The position numbers and the translations under genes were made by a program. DNA of 14,472 nucleotides, taken from Clostridia bacterium (GTDB lineage Bacteria > Bacillota > Clostridia > Oscillospirales > CAG-272). The DNA is taken from positions 1 to 14,472 of the forward strand of contig JAFTKV010000213.1 in NCBI GenBank assembly GCA_017453085.1, in the 5' to 3' direction. Positions 1 through 6,958 of the stretch are shown here, piece by piece (within the stretch, counting starts at the first letter, position 1; every line of letters begins with the position of its first letter). The notes under the pieces are model-generated. The model had not been told where the DNA came from. It did no database searches and saw only the letters and a list, made by a program, of their open reading frames with translations.

Positions 1-1
1 C

Positions 2-403
2 ACGCAGATGTATAAAGTCCATCAGTACGCCATTATGTGCGCTCCCACCGCTTCTCAGTATGCGGCCATCGAGGCGATGCAGAACGGCGACGAGGACGTT
101 GCTTATATGCGGGAGGAATACGACCGCCGCCGCAAGCTCATCGTGAAGGGACTCAGGGAAATCGGCATCCCATGCTTCGAACCCGAAGGTGCATTCTACG
201 TCTTCCCCGAGATCGGCAAGTTTGGCCTCTCCAGCGAGGACTTCTGCACCCGACTGCTCTACGAAAACAACGTCGCCATCGTGCCCGGCACTGCCTTCGG
301 TGCCTGTGGCGAGGGCTTTGCGAGAATCTCCTACGCTTATTCCGTGCGGCACATCACCACCGCACTGGAAAAGATGGAAGAGTTTGTAAAGAAGCTGAAA
401 TAA
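2..403 (+). CDS. PLP-dependent class I/II aminotransferase, C-terminal part (5' end outside window)
   Basis: This is the last ~133 residues of an aminotransferase of fold-type I; the PLP-binding lysine lies before the window. The visible part begins in the small-domain hinge (YKVHQYAIMCAPT), which in PatA/AspC-like aminotransferases follows the active-site lysine segment. It then shows the typical C-terminal small domain, with EPEGAFYVFPEI and, near the end, GFARISYAYS, whose arginine is the family's substrate carboxylate-binding residue. The frame is open to the left edge, so the ATG at 8 is internal rather than a start. The TAA at 401-403 is followed directly by a strong terminator, so this gene ends its transcription unit. 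It may act on aromatic amino acids, aspartate or N-acetyl-diaminopimelate; the C-terminal third does not decide the substrate. Family assignment is firm, exact function is not. Confidence 0.88.
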   Translation, partial: TQMYKVHQYAIMCAPTASQYAAIEAMQNGDEDVAYMREEYDRRRKLIVKGLREIGIPCFEPEGAFYVFPEIGKFGLSSEDFCTRLLYENNVAIVPGTAFGACGEGFARISYAYSVRHITTALEKMEEFVKKLK

Positions 404-408
404 TACAC

Positions 409-435
409 AAAACCCACCTCGAAGAGGTGGGTTTT
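409..435. terminator. Bidirectional intrinsic terminator between convergent genes
   Basis: A perfect 12-bp stem (409-420 pairing with 424-435) with a 3-nt loop GAA has a C/G-rich core and an A-tract on the left and T-tract on the right, so it works in both directions. It lies 5 nt after the aminotransferase stop (+ strand) and 15 nt after the kbl stop (- strand). It therefore ends both convergent transcription units. Confidence 0.9.
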
Positions 436-450
436 CTGCGTCTTTTAAGC

Positions 451-1635
451 TTACCAGCCAAGGTCTTCCTTGACTTCCTTGAAGCACTTGACGATGTAGA
501 GGATGTCCTCTTCGGACAGTGCAGCGGACAGCTGAGTTCTGATTCTTGCCTTGCCCTTGGGAACCACGGGATAGGAGAAGGCGACTACGTATACGCCCTT
601 TTCCATCATCCGCTTTGCCATTTCAACAGCCTTGTGCTCGTCGTAGAGCATAATGGGGATGATAGGCGTGCCGCCGTCGATGACGTCCAGACCGATTTCC
701 TTGATCTTCTCGGCAAACAGCTTGGTGTTGCGGAAAAGCTTTTCCCGTCTGGTGGTATCGTTTTCAATCAGCTCCAGCACCTTGAGAGAGCCTGCTGCTA
801 CTGCGGGAGCGAGGGTGTTGGAGAACAGATATGGACGGGAGCGCTGACGGAGCAGGTCGATGATCTCCTGTCTGCCGGAGGTGAAGCCGCCGGATGCACC
901 GCCCAGTGCCTTACCGAAGGTACCGGTGATGATGTCAACACGACCCTGCACGCCGCAATGCTCGGCAGTACCTCTGCCGGTTGCACCCATAAAGCCGGAT
1001 GCGTGGCTATCGTCTACCATCACCAGTGCATCATACTCGTCTGCCAGATCGCAGATCGACTTCAGATCGGCTACCAGACCGTCCATAGAGAAGACGCCGT
1101 CGGTTGCGATGAGCTTGATGCGGCAATCCTTGGCAGCTTCCAGCTTTTCCCGGAGATCTGCCATATTGTTGTTTTTGTAGCGGAAGCGCTGTGCCTTACA
1201 CAGACGAACACCGTCAATGATGGAGGCGTGATTCAGCTCGTCGCTGATGATAGCGTCCTCTGCAGTGAGCAGAGTCTCGAACAGACCGCCGTTTGCATCG
1301 AAGCAGGAGGAATAAAGGATGGTATCGTCGGTGCCCAGGAACTGGCTGAGCTTCTTCTCCAGATTCTTGTTGAGATCCTGGGTACCGCAGATGAAGCGGA
1401 CCGAGGACAGACCGTAGCCGTGGCTGTCGTAGCTTGCCTTCGCAGCGGCGATAACCTCTTCGTTATCGGCAAGGCCGAGGTAGTTGTTGGCGCACATATT
1501 CACAACGGTTCTGCCGTCGGACAGGCCCACCTTTGCGCCCTGCTTGGTGGTGATTACTTTTTCGTTTTTGGTCAGACCGTCCTTTTCGATGGCCTCGCAA
1601 ACTTCCTTGAAAATGGAAAGTGCAGATTTCTTCAT
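451..1635 (-). CDS. kbl: 2-amino-3-ketobutyrate CoA ligase (glycine C-acetyltransferase)
   Basis: This enzyme cleaves 2-amino-3-ketobutyrate, the product of threonine dehydrogenase, with CoA to give glycine and acetyl-CoA; it is a cytosolic PLP enzyme of the alpha-oxoamine synthase family. The 394 residues are the family's usual length. Visible features are NNYLGLA (~50-56), the SSVRFICGTQ substrate region (~77-86), the VDDSHASGF segment with Asp208 and His211 that hold PLP, and the PLP lysine Lys242 in GTFGKALGG. These match the E. coli Kbl residues Asp210, His213 and Lys244 with a constant offset of two. The ATG is 1 bp after the tdh stop, and its ribosome binding site (GAGGAGG) lies inside the tdh 3' end, so translation is probably coupled. 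BioF and serine palmitoyltransferase are relatives, but pairing with tdh makes Kbl by far the best call. Confidence 0.96.
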   Translation of the reverse strand: MKKSALSIFKEVCEAIEKDGLTKNEKVITTKQGAKVGLSDGRTVVNMCANNYLGLADNEEVIAAAKASYDSHGYGLSSVRFICGTQDLNKNLEKKLSQFLGTDDTILYSSCFDANGGLFETLLTAEDAIISDELNHASIIDGVRLCKAQRFRYKNNNMADLREKLEAAKDCRIKLIATDGVFSMDGLVADLKSICDLADEYDALVMVDDSHASGFMGATGRGTAEHCGVQGRVDIITGTFGKALGGASGGFTSGRQEIIDLLRQRSRPYLFSNTLAPAVAAGSLKVLELIENDTTRREKLFRNTKLFAEKIKEIGLDVIDGGTPIIPIMLYDEHKAVEMAKRMMEKGVYVVAFSYPVVPKGKARIRTQLSAALSEEDILYIVKCFKEVKEDLGW

Positions 1636-1636
1636 T

Positions 1637-2680
1637 TTATGCCTCCTCGTGAATATGAGTCCAGTCCAGAATGACCTTGCCGCACTTGCCGCTGTTCATT
1701 GCAGCAAATCCTTCTTCGAAATCACGGACGTCCATTCTGTGGGTGATGATATTGGATATGTCCAGGCCGCCCTGCAGCATTGCGGACATTTTATACCAGG
1801 TTTCGTGCATTTCTCTACCGTAGATGCCCTTGATGATCAGACCGTTAAAGATGATCTTGGACCAGTCGATCTTGGCATCGCTCTTGAGTAGACCGAGCAG
1901 TGCCATCTTACCGCCGTGCACCATGTGATCGATCATGGTGTTGAAGGCGATCTCGCTGCCCGACATTTCCAGACCGATGTCAAAGCCCTCCCGGATGTTC
2001 AGCTTCTCCATGATCACGGAAAGATCTTCCTTGGCGGTGTTGACGGTATGCTGAATACCCAGCGTCTTTGCCAGCTCCAGACGGTCGTCGTTGATGTCGG
2101 TAATGACCACGTGTCTTGCGCCCACGAACTTACAAACGGCTGCCGCCATAATGCCGATGGGGCCAGCGCCGGTGATCAGCACATCCTCGCCTGCCATATT
2201 GAAGGACAGAGCGGTATGTACTGCGTTGCCGAAGGGATCGAAGATGGCGTACATTTCCTCGGGCACGCCCTCCTCGCATCTGCGGACGTTTTCCTTGGGG
2301 ATCACCAGATATTCGGCAAATGCGCCGTCACGGTTTACACCCACGCCAACGGTATCCTTACACAGATGACCGTTGCCCGACAGACAGTTTCTGCATCTGC
2401 CGCAGACGATGTGACCCTCGCCGGATACGGCGTCGCCCACCTTCCAGCCGGTCACGTTTTTGCCTACCTCCACGATCTCGCCCACGTATTCGTGACCGAT
2501 GGTCATAGGGGTCTTGATGGTCTTCTGCGACCATGCGTCCCAGTTATAGATGTGAAGGTCCGTGCCACAGATCGCTGTCTTGTGGATCTTGATCTTCACG
2601 TCGTTTTCCCCCACCGAAGGCTCGGGTACTTCTTCCATCCACAGACCTTTTTCGGGGTATTTTTTCACCAATGCTATCAT
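1637..2680 (-). CDS. tdh: L-threonine 3-dehydrogenase (zinc-dependent, NAD+)
   Basis: It oxidises L-threonine to 2-amino-3-ketobutyrate with NAD+, the first step of threonine breakdown to glycine and acetyl-CoA. It belongs to the zinc medium-chain dehydrogenase family. The 347-residue protein keeps every diagnostic residue at E. coli Tdh numbering: catalytic zinc ligands Cys38, His63 and Glu64 (in CGTDLH and IGHEYVG), and structural zinc Cys93, Cys96, Cys99 and Cys107. The Rossmann motif GAGPIG (171-176) is followed by Asp195, which selects NAD+ over NADP+. The start ATG has a strong ribosome site (GGAGGG at about 2687-2692). The gene lies 18 bp after a LysR-family gene and 1 bp before kbl, forming one operon. 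Sorbitol or butanediol dehydrogenases are relatives, but the match and the kbl neighbour settle the call. Confidence 0.96.
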   Translation of the reverse strand: MIALVKKYPEKGLWMEEVPEPSVGENDVKIKIHKTAICGTDLHIYNWDAWSQKTIKTPMTIGHEYVGEIVEVGKNVTGWKVGDAVSGEGHIVCGRCRNCLSGNGHLCKDTVGVGVNRDGAFAEYLVIPKENVRRCEEGVPEEMYAIFDPFGNAVHTALSFNMAGEDVLITGAGPIGIMAAAVCKFVGARHVVITDINDDRLELAKTLGIQHTVNTAKEDLSVIMEKLNIREGFDIGLEMSGSEIAFNTMIDHMVHGGKMALLGLLKSDAKIDWSKIIFNGLIIKGIYGREMHETWYKMSAMLQGGLDISNIITHRMDVRDFEEGFAAMNSGKCGKVILDWTHIHEEA

Positions 2681-2698
2681 CTTATTCCCTCCAACGGA

Positions 2699-3604
2699 TC
2701 AGATCATCTCACGGATCGATCGATCCAGATATGCAATAAACCGTTCGGTCAGCGGTGAGACCTTGCGGGTATCGTTCAGCAAATAGCCGATAATGTAATG
2801 CTCCTTGCTGTCAAAGGGGATGCTGACGATGTCTCCCTTATTCAGCGCAGAGGGCATGATACCGGTGCCTACGGTGTAGGCGTCGGTGATCAGCAGCAGA
2901 TTCATCAGGGTCGCGCGGTCGCTGATCTCGATGTGCTTCTCCATCCCCAGTGCGTCGGTCAGCTCCTCGGTAAAGAAGGAGGAGGTCTGCTCGCCCTGCT
3001 CGTAGGAAACGTAGGGATAGTCCTTGAGATCGGTACTGCTCAGCAGCTGTCTGTCCGCCAGCGGATGATTGCGGCGGAAGAATACGTGGGGCGAGGCCTT
3101 CAGAATCGGCGTGAAGCGAAGATTCCGCTTGCTGAGGTAGCGTTTCATGATATCGTAATCGCCGTCCTTGATGGCGATGATGCCGATGTCGCTGTAGGCG
3201 GTCTCCACCTCGCGAATGACGTTGTGGGTCTCGATCTCCTTGATGGAGTAGCGATACCGCTCCGCTGAGGCATTTTTCAGGAAATTGCCAAACACGTCGG
3301 CGATAAAATCGTAGTGCTGCGTTGCAATAAACAGCTTTTCCGCCTCGCACGGTGCGTTGTATCTGCGCGCAACCAATTCGTCCGCCGCTACGATCTGTTC
3401 CGCATAGCGCACGAACTCCGATCCCTCATCGGTAAGATATACGCCGTTATTGGATCGCTCGAAGATGCGGACGTTCAGCTCCCGTTCCAAGGATTTTACA
3501 GCGGCAGAAAGTGAGGATTGCGCAATAAAAAGCTGCTTTGCCGCTTCGCTGAAGGAACCGATCCGCGCGATCTCCAATACGTATTTGCATTGCTGTATCG
3601 TCAT
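2699..3604 (-). CDS. LysR-family transcriptional regulator, first gene of the tdh-kbl operon
   Basis: This 301-residue protein has the LysR layout. An N-terminal winged helix-turn-helix covers about residues 1-60 (GSFSEAAKQLFIAQSSLS is the recognition region, then LERELNVRIFER). A linker and a two-lobed effector-binding domain follow from about residue 90 to 295. The start ATG has a clear GGGAGG ribosome site at 3610-3615. It is co-directional with tdh and kbl, with only 18 bp before tdh, and its own promoter lies upstream. LysR genes are more often divergent from their targets, so here the regulator probably controls its own operon. Threonine, glycine or a related metabolite as effector is an inference from context only; the effector pocket cannot be read from sequence. 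Confidence 0.93.
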   Translation of the reverse strand: MTIQQCKYVLEIARIGSFSEAAKQLFIAQSSLSAAVKSLERELNVRIFERSNNGVYLTDEGSEFVRYAEQIVAADELVARRYNAPCEAEKLFIATQHYDFIADVFGNFLKNASAERYRYSIKEIETHNVIREVETAYSDIGIIAIKDGDYDIMKRYLSKRNLRFTPILKASPHVFFRRNHPLADRQLLSSTDLKDYPYVSYEQGEQTSSFFTEELTDALGMEKHIEISDRATLMNLLLITDAYTVGTGIMPSALNKGDIVSIPFDSKEHYIIGYLLNDTRKVSPLTERFIAYLDRSIREMI

Positions 3605-3635
3605 ACGTACCTCCCACAGTAAAACGTCTTTTTAC

Positions 3636-3664
3636 ATTATAACACGAACACCCGGAAAACACAA
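3636..3664 (-). promoter_or_regulatory. Sigma-70/SigA-type promoter for the LysR-tdh-kbl operon
   Basis: Read on the minus strand, a perfect -10 box TATAAT (3636-3641) is preceded after 17 bp by TTGTGT (3659-3664), which keeps the TTG of the -35 consensus but not the rest. The -10 lies about 31 bp before the LysR start codon. The weak -35 next to a dyad fits an activator- or autoregulator-dependent promoter. Confidence 0.7.
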
Positions 3665-3667
3665 ATA

Positions 3668-3682
3668 GCAATATCCGATTGC
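3668..3682. promoter_or_regulatory. 15-bp dyad just upstream of the LysR promoter (possible operator)
   Basis: An interrupted perfect dyad, GCAAT-N5-ATTGC, lies 3 bp upstream of the -35 box of the LysR-tdh-kbl promoter. Dyads of this size and place are typical LysR-family binding sites, although the symmetric T-N11-A signature is not met here (C and G occupy those positions). The call rests on position and symmetry only. Confidence 0.4.
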
Positions 3683-3724
3683 CACCGTTCGTTTTTTTCG
3701 ATAGATTCGACGGTTCGCGAAGAC

Positions 3725-5386
3725 TTATGCAAACGCTTTTGCGATCTTTTCCCGCAGATGGATAAGATAGGCGGGATCGTCGGGATAGTGAAGGAAGTCC
3801 AGCTCACCGTCGGTGCCCTCCAAAAGGAGTGCCTCGGTTGCTTCGCGGCCGAACTTTTCCTCGTACAGTCGGAGGGCGCGGATGTCGTCCATTGCCTCTC
3901 TGAGCGCATTTAAGCGGATGGACTCCCACGCCTTGCCGTCGGTGCCGGGGTAGACTAAGAAGCAGTCACCGGAGGGGGTGAAATAGCCGCAATCGGGGCC
4001 TGCATAGGGATCCATCGGGGTGTAGGAATGGCAGGAATTGTAGAAATTATAGCCCCAATGGAGGAAGCCCTCGATGTTGTAGCGGTACAGCTGAACGCCC
4101 AGAATGCGGGTGCGAGCAGAGGGCATTGCGAGGGAGCGGTTGGATTCCCCTGCTCTGCCGCCGCCGCAATAGTAGGTCCACAGACCGGGCACGCCTGCAT
4201 TGTAAAATTCCTGCACGCCTCGGGTGTTGGGAACCGGCTTTTTCACTACGCCGTCGGTGTAGAACTCCAGATGGGTCAGCGCGTCGATGATGGGAGCATC
4301 GCCCACGTAAGGGGAAATCATCTCTCTGCATTTTTTGTAATGCTCCAGCTGGGAAAGCCCCGGCTCGTCGGAGACGTGGAAGATGCACCGATCCTTTAGT
4401 CCTCGGGCATCAAATTCCTGCAGCAAAGCGGGGATGAACTGCTTCAGGAAGTCGGCGTATTTGGGATCGGTGGAGGCAACCTGCCAGCCGAAATAATTGA
4501 CCTTGCGGCGATTGACCTTCACCACGATCTTAGGCGTGGCGACTGCGCCCCACTGGGTGAAGAAATGGGGGATCTCGAAGTATTTCACGCCGCAGGCAAG
4601 GCACAGATCGATCCAGCGGTGCAGCTTTTGGAAGCCGAAGCGATATTTGCCGTCCGCCAGCAGCGTGATCTCCACCAGCTGAGTGGTGAGCCGCTCGCCA
4701 CCCACGTAGGTGTCCAGCTCGGGCGTGAACACGGGGGTGAGGATTGTATTGATGCCGTTGCGGGTAGCGGTGCGCAGGTAGCTTTCCACATAGTCCCAAT
4801 GCTTTTCGGAAAAGGGGCGCACGTTGTAATAATTGGCAATAGAGTCGGTGTAGAACCACTCGGTGTGGATCAGGGTCTGCTCGGGCAGATCGGCCGCCAC
4901 CACCTGTACCTGTCCCGTCACCGTTCCCCATGGCTCTGCGCCGGGATAGGGGAGGATAGACAGGGAAATATCGTAGGTGCCTGCCGCAAAATTCTCGGGC
5001 AGCTCGATATCCACCCACAGGCTGTGGGTCTGGTTATGAGGGAGCGAGACTGCGTTCGGATAGATCATCGGGCGCAGCAGGTCGGGATATGCACCCGGCT
5101 CGGTACGGATGAACGCACCGTTCGGCTTTCCGGGATAGGTGGGGTACATATTCAGCACATTGGACACCAGCCGCACGGTGGCATAATCTGCCAGCGCACC
5201 GCCCAATGCGATCGGGCACCAACGGTGAATGTCCACGGTGGTGTCGTCCATCCGATAGGCCACCTGAAAGGACAGCCGTTCGTTGCGGAACATGATGAAG
5301 CTCGTTTTCTCTGCTTTGCTGTCAATGGGATCGTCGTAGAAGCACTTTTCCAAAGAAGAGATCATTCTCATTTGCAAAGTAGCCAT
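3725..5386 (-). CDS. DUF4091-domain protein, GH123-like putative glycoside hydrolase
   Basis: The 553-residue protein shows the DUF4091 / GH123-like arrangement. An N-terminal beta-sandwich region (~1-165) is followed by a TIM-barrel-like region beginning at HTEWFYTDSIANYY (~174-187). The catalytic-type Asp340-Glu341 pair sits in FHVSDEP, and the aromatic FLHWGYNFYN strand end is at about 441-450. In GH123 enzymes, an adjacent Asp-Glu pair performs substrate-assisted hydrolysis of N-acetylhexosaminides, so action on an acetamido sugar is plausible. There is no signal peptide (MATLQMRMISS start), so it should act in the cytosol on imported or internal sugar. The start has an AGGAG site at 5393-5397. 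It lies 30 bp after the HAD-patatin gene and probably shares its promoter. Substrate is unknown; the fold call is fairly firm from motif recognition. Confidence 0.75.
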   Translation of the reverse strand: MATLQMRMISSLEKCFYDDPIDSKAEKTSFIMFRNERLSFQVAYRMDDTTVDIHRWCPIALGGALADYATVRLVSNVLNMYPTYPGKPNGAFIRTEPGAYPDLLRPMIYPNAVSLPHNQTHSLWVDIELPENFAAGTYDISLSILPYPGAEPWGTVTGQVQVVAADLPEQTLIHTEWFYTDSIANYYNVRPFSEKHWDYVESYLRTATRNGINTILTPVFTPELDTYVGGERLTTQLVEITLLADGKYRFGFQKLHRWIDLCLACGVKYFEIPHFFTQWGAVATPKIVVKVNRRKVNYFGWQVASTDPKYADFLKQFIPALLQEFDARGLKDRCIFHVSDEPGLSQLEHYKKCREMISPYVGDAPIIDALTHLEFYTDGVVKKPVPNTRGVQEFYNAGVPGLWTYYCGGGRAGESNRSLAMPSARTRILGVQLYRYNIEGFLHWGYNFYNSCHSYTPMDPYAGPDCGYFTPSGDCFLVYPGTDGKAWESIRLNALREAMDDIRALRLYEEKFGREATEALLLEGTDGELDFLHYPDDPAYLIHLREKIAKAFA

Positions 5387-5416
5387 AGTTATCTCCTGTT
5401 TTAGATCCGGGTCGGA

Positions 5417-6889
5417 TCAGTTTTCCAAAAACGCTCTCAGCTCGTCCATCCGCGCGGCCATGGTATCGTAGCCGTGCTGATAGAAGGCGGTGAGCTTTGC
5501 CTCGTCCTGCTCCAGTCGGGAGACGGTGGGAACGGTAGGACGGATCACGAAGATCTTTCCCTCTGCCTCCAGTCGATCCACCAGCTCCAGCTGTGCCTTG
5601 TAGATCTCCTCCCGACGGCAGAAAACATCGGCAAATTCGGGATTCTTGCGAAAATAGCGGCGATAAACCTTCTGCATCTTCTTCGAAATGGTGGGAGCGG
5701 TTCCCTTAAGCCGGGTGAGGATCACCACCGCCTTGTCGCAGCCCTGCTCCAGCGCACGGGCGACGGGGATGGAATCGGCAACGCCGCCGTCCAAATAGGA
5801 TTTGCCCGCGATCTTCACGGGGGAAGCGAAGATCGGCATGGAGCAGGATGCCATTCCCACGCGGCTCAGACGGTATTTGCACTTTTTCACACGGAAATAA
5901 TGCGGCTTGCCGGTCTCCACCGAGGTGGCGACGATCTCCAGCTTCTTTTCGCTGGCGAAGAAGTTATCGAAATCAAAGGGGATCTGCTTGGGGATGCCGA
6001 AAAAGACCTTTTCCAGATTCATCAGCCGTCCTGTGCGAAACAGCTCTCCTGCGCCGAAGTATTGGGTTTCTTTGGAGGGGCGCATGCAGCGAAGGGTTCT
6101 TCCCTTCTGCCACGACACGTAGCTGTATGCGTTGCAGGCACCTGCCGACACCGCTACCACGTAGGGGAAATGATAGCCCTCCTCCATCAGCTTATCCAAG
6201 ACGCCCGAGGTGAACACGCCTCGCTGGGCGCCGCCCTCCAGCACCAGACCGGTCTTGTTCGGAATGACGCGCGGCGGCAGATTTACACCCAGCTCGGTCA
6301 GCGTGCGGCGGAGCTTGTCGGCATCGCCGTCGAAGACGTAGCCCTGCATTCCTACTGCCTTGGCGCCCTCCACGTTGGCAGGCAGATCGTCCACGAAGAT
6401 GCAATCCTCGGCAGACAGGCCGTAGCGTTCCAGCAGGATCTGGTAAATGCGGCGATCGGGCTTGCAGACCAGCTCCTCTGCAGAGGCCACGTAGCCCTGC
6501 ATCAGGGGGAAGACCGGGAAATACTCCTTCAGCTTGGCAAAGCGGAGAGAGACGTTGGAGAGGAGGTAGACGGGATAGCCCGCAGCATGCAGATCCCGCA
6601 CCAGATCACACATTGCGGGGATCTCGGGCATATGGCGGTGCCAATCCTCGAAGATTTCCGCCATAGGTGCCCGCAGCCGCTCCGGAAGTCTCTCCTGCCA
6701 TGCGGCAAGGGCTTCCTCGTCGGTGATGGTACCCGCATCCAGCATCCTCCACTCGGGCGAAGCAAAGGCTACGCGGGCAATCTCCTCCCGATCGGCAGGA
6801 TCGGAGAGATAGGGATCTATACAAAGGGATGGGTCGAAGCTCAGCAGAACTCTGCCCATATCGAATACGAATACGGATGGCTTTTTCAC
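5417..6889 (-). CDS. HAD-family phosphatase fused to a patatin-like phospholipase
   Basis: One uninterrupted 490-residue frame carries two enzymes. Residues 1-~203 are a HAD hydrolase of the YihX/epoxide-hydrolase-N type. Nucleophile Asp10 lies in FDMGRVL, where the usual second Asp is Gly as in YihX. Ser111-Asn112 form motif II, Lys143 lies in VCKPDRRIYQ, and Asp167-Asp168 in IFVDDLPANVEGA. Residues ~211-490 are a YjjU-like patatin domain with oxyanion loop GGAQRG (219-224), nucleophile Ser248 in AVSAGACN, and dyad Asp367 in YLDGGVADSIPV. The first glycine of GxSxG is Ala246. All catalytic residues are present, so both halves look active. The start is GTG at 6887-6889: an in-frame TGA lies four codons upstream (6899-6901), and a later start would lose Asp10. 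The ribosome site AAGGAAG is about 12 nt away, rather far. Each half is normally a separate protein; substrates are unknown. Confidence 0.87.
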   Translation of the reverse strand: MKKPSVFVFDMGRVLLSFDPSLCIDPYLSDPADREEIARVAFASPEWRMLDAGTITDEEALAAWQERLPERLRAPMAEIFEDWHRHMPEIPAMCDLVRDLHAAGYPVYLLSNVSLRFAKLKEYFPVFPLMQGYVASAEELVCKPDRRIYQILLERYGLSAEDCIFVDDLPANVEGAKAVGMQGYVFDGDADKLRRTLTELGVNLPPRVIPNKTGLVLEGGAQRGVFTSGVLDKLMEEGYHFPYVVAVSAGACNAYSYVSWQKGRTLRCMRPSKETQYFGAGELFRTGRLMNLEKVFFGIPKQIPFDFDNFFASEKKLEIVATSVETGKPHYFRVKKCKYRLSRVGMASCSMPIFASPVKIAGKSYLDGGVADSIPVARALEQGCDKAVVILTRLKGTAPTISKKMQKVYRRYFRKNPEFADVFCRREEIYKAQLELVDRLEAEGKIFVIRPTVPTVSRLEQDEAKLTAFYQHGYDTMAARMDELRAFLEN

Positions 6890-6929
6890 GGTTGCAATTC
6901 ACTTCCTTAGTGGGATAATCGTTCACTTT

Positions 6930-6958
6930 ATTGTAGCACGAAGCGACGGTTTTGTCAA
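6930..6958 (-). promoter_or_regulatory. Strong SigA-type promoter for the HAD-patatin/DUF4091 pair
   Basis: On the minus strand, a consensus -35 TTGACA (6953-6958) and -10 TACAAT (6930-6935) are separated by exactly 17 bp, about 40 bp before the GTG start. The -35 hexamer covers the stop codon of the upstream ylbJ-like gene (6955-6957). No terminator is visible between the two genes, so read-through from ylbJ could add to expression. Confidence 0.8.

Noticed and set aside
37..1674. Long + strand open frame of 545 codons across the kbl region
   Set aside because: It is out of frame with the real aminotransferase and antisense to kbl; its sequence has no family resemblance and Cys/Gln/His-rich composition typical of a shadow of a GC-biased gene.
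1916..2758. 280-codon + strand open frame opposite tdh
   Set aside because: Antisense shadow of a gene with all Tdh zinc and NAD residues intact.
3685..3721. Terminator for the DUF4091 gene
   Set aside because: Short dyads (TTCGCGAA at 3714-3721; TCGA pairs) exist, but none is followed on the minus strand by a T-run and the larger fold needs a bulge.
4565..5404. 279-codon + strand open frame opposite the DUF4091 gene
   Set aside because: Antisense shadow, His/Gly-rich, no family signal.
5474..6910. 478-codon + strand open frame opposite the HAD-patatin gene
   Set aside because: Antisense shadow; the minus-strand protein has every catalytic motif of two families.
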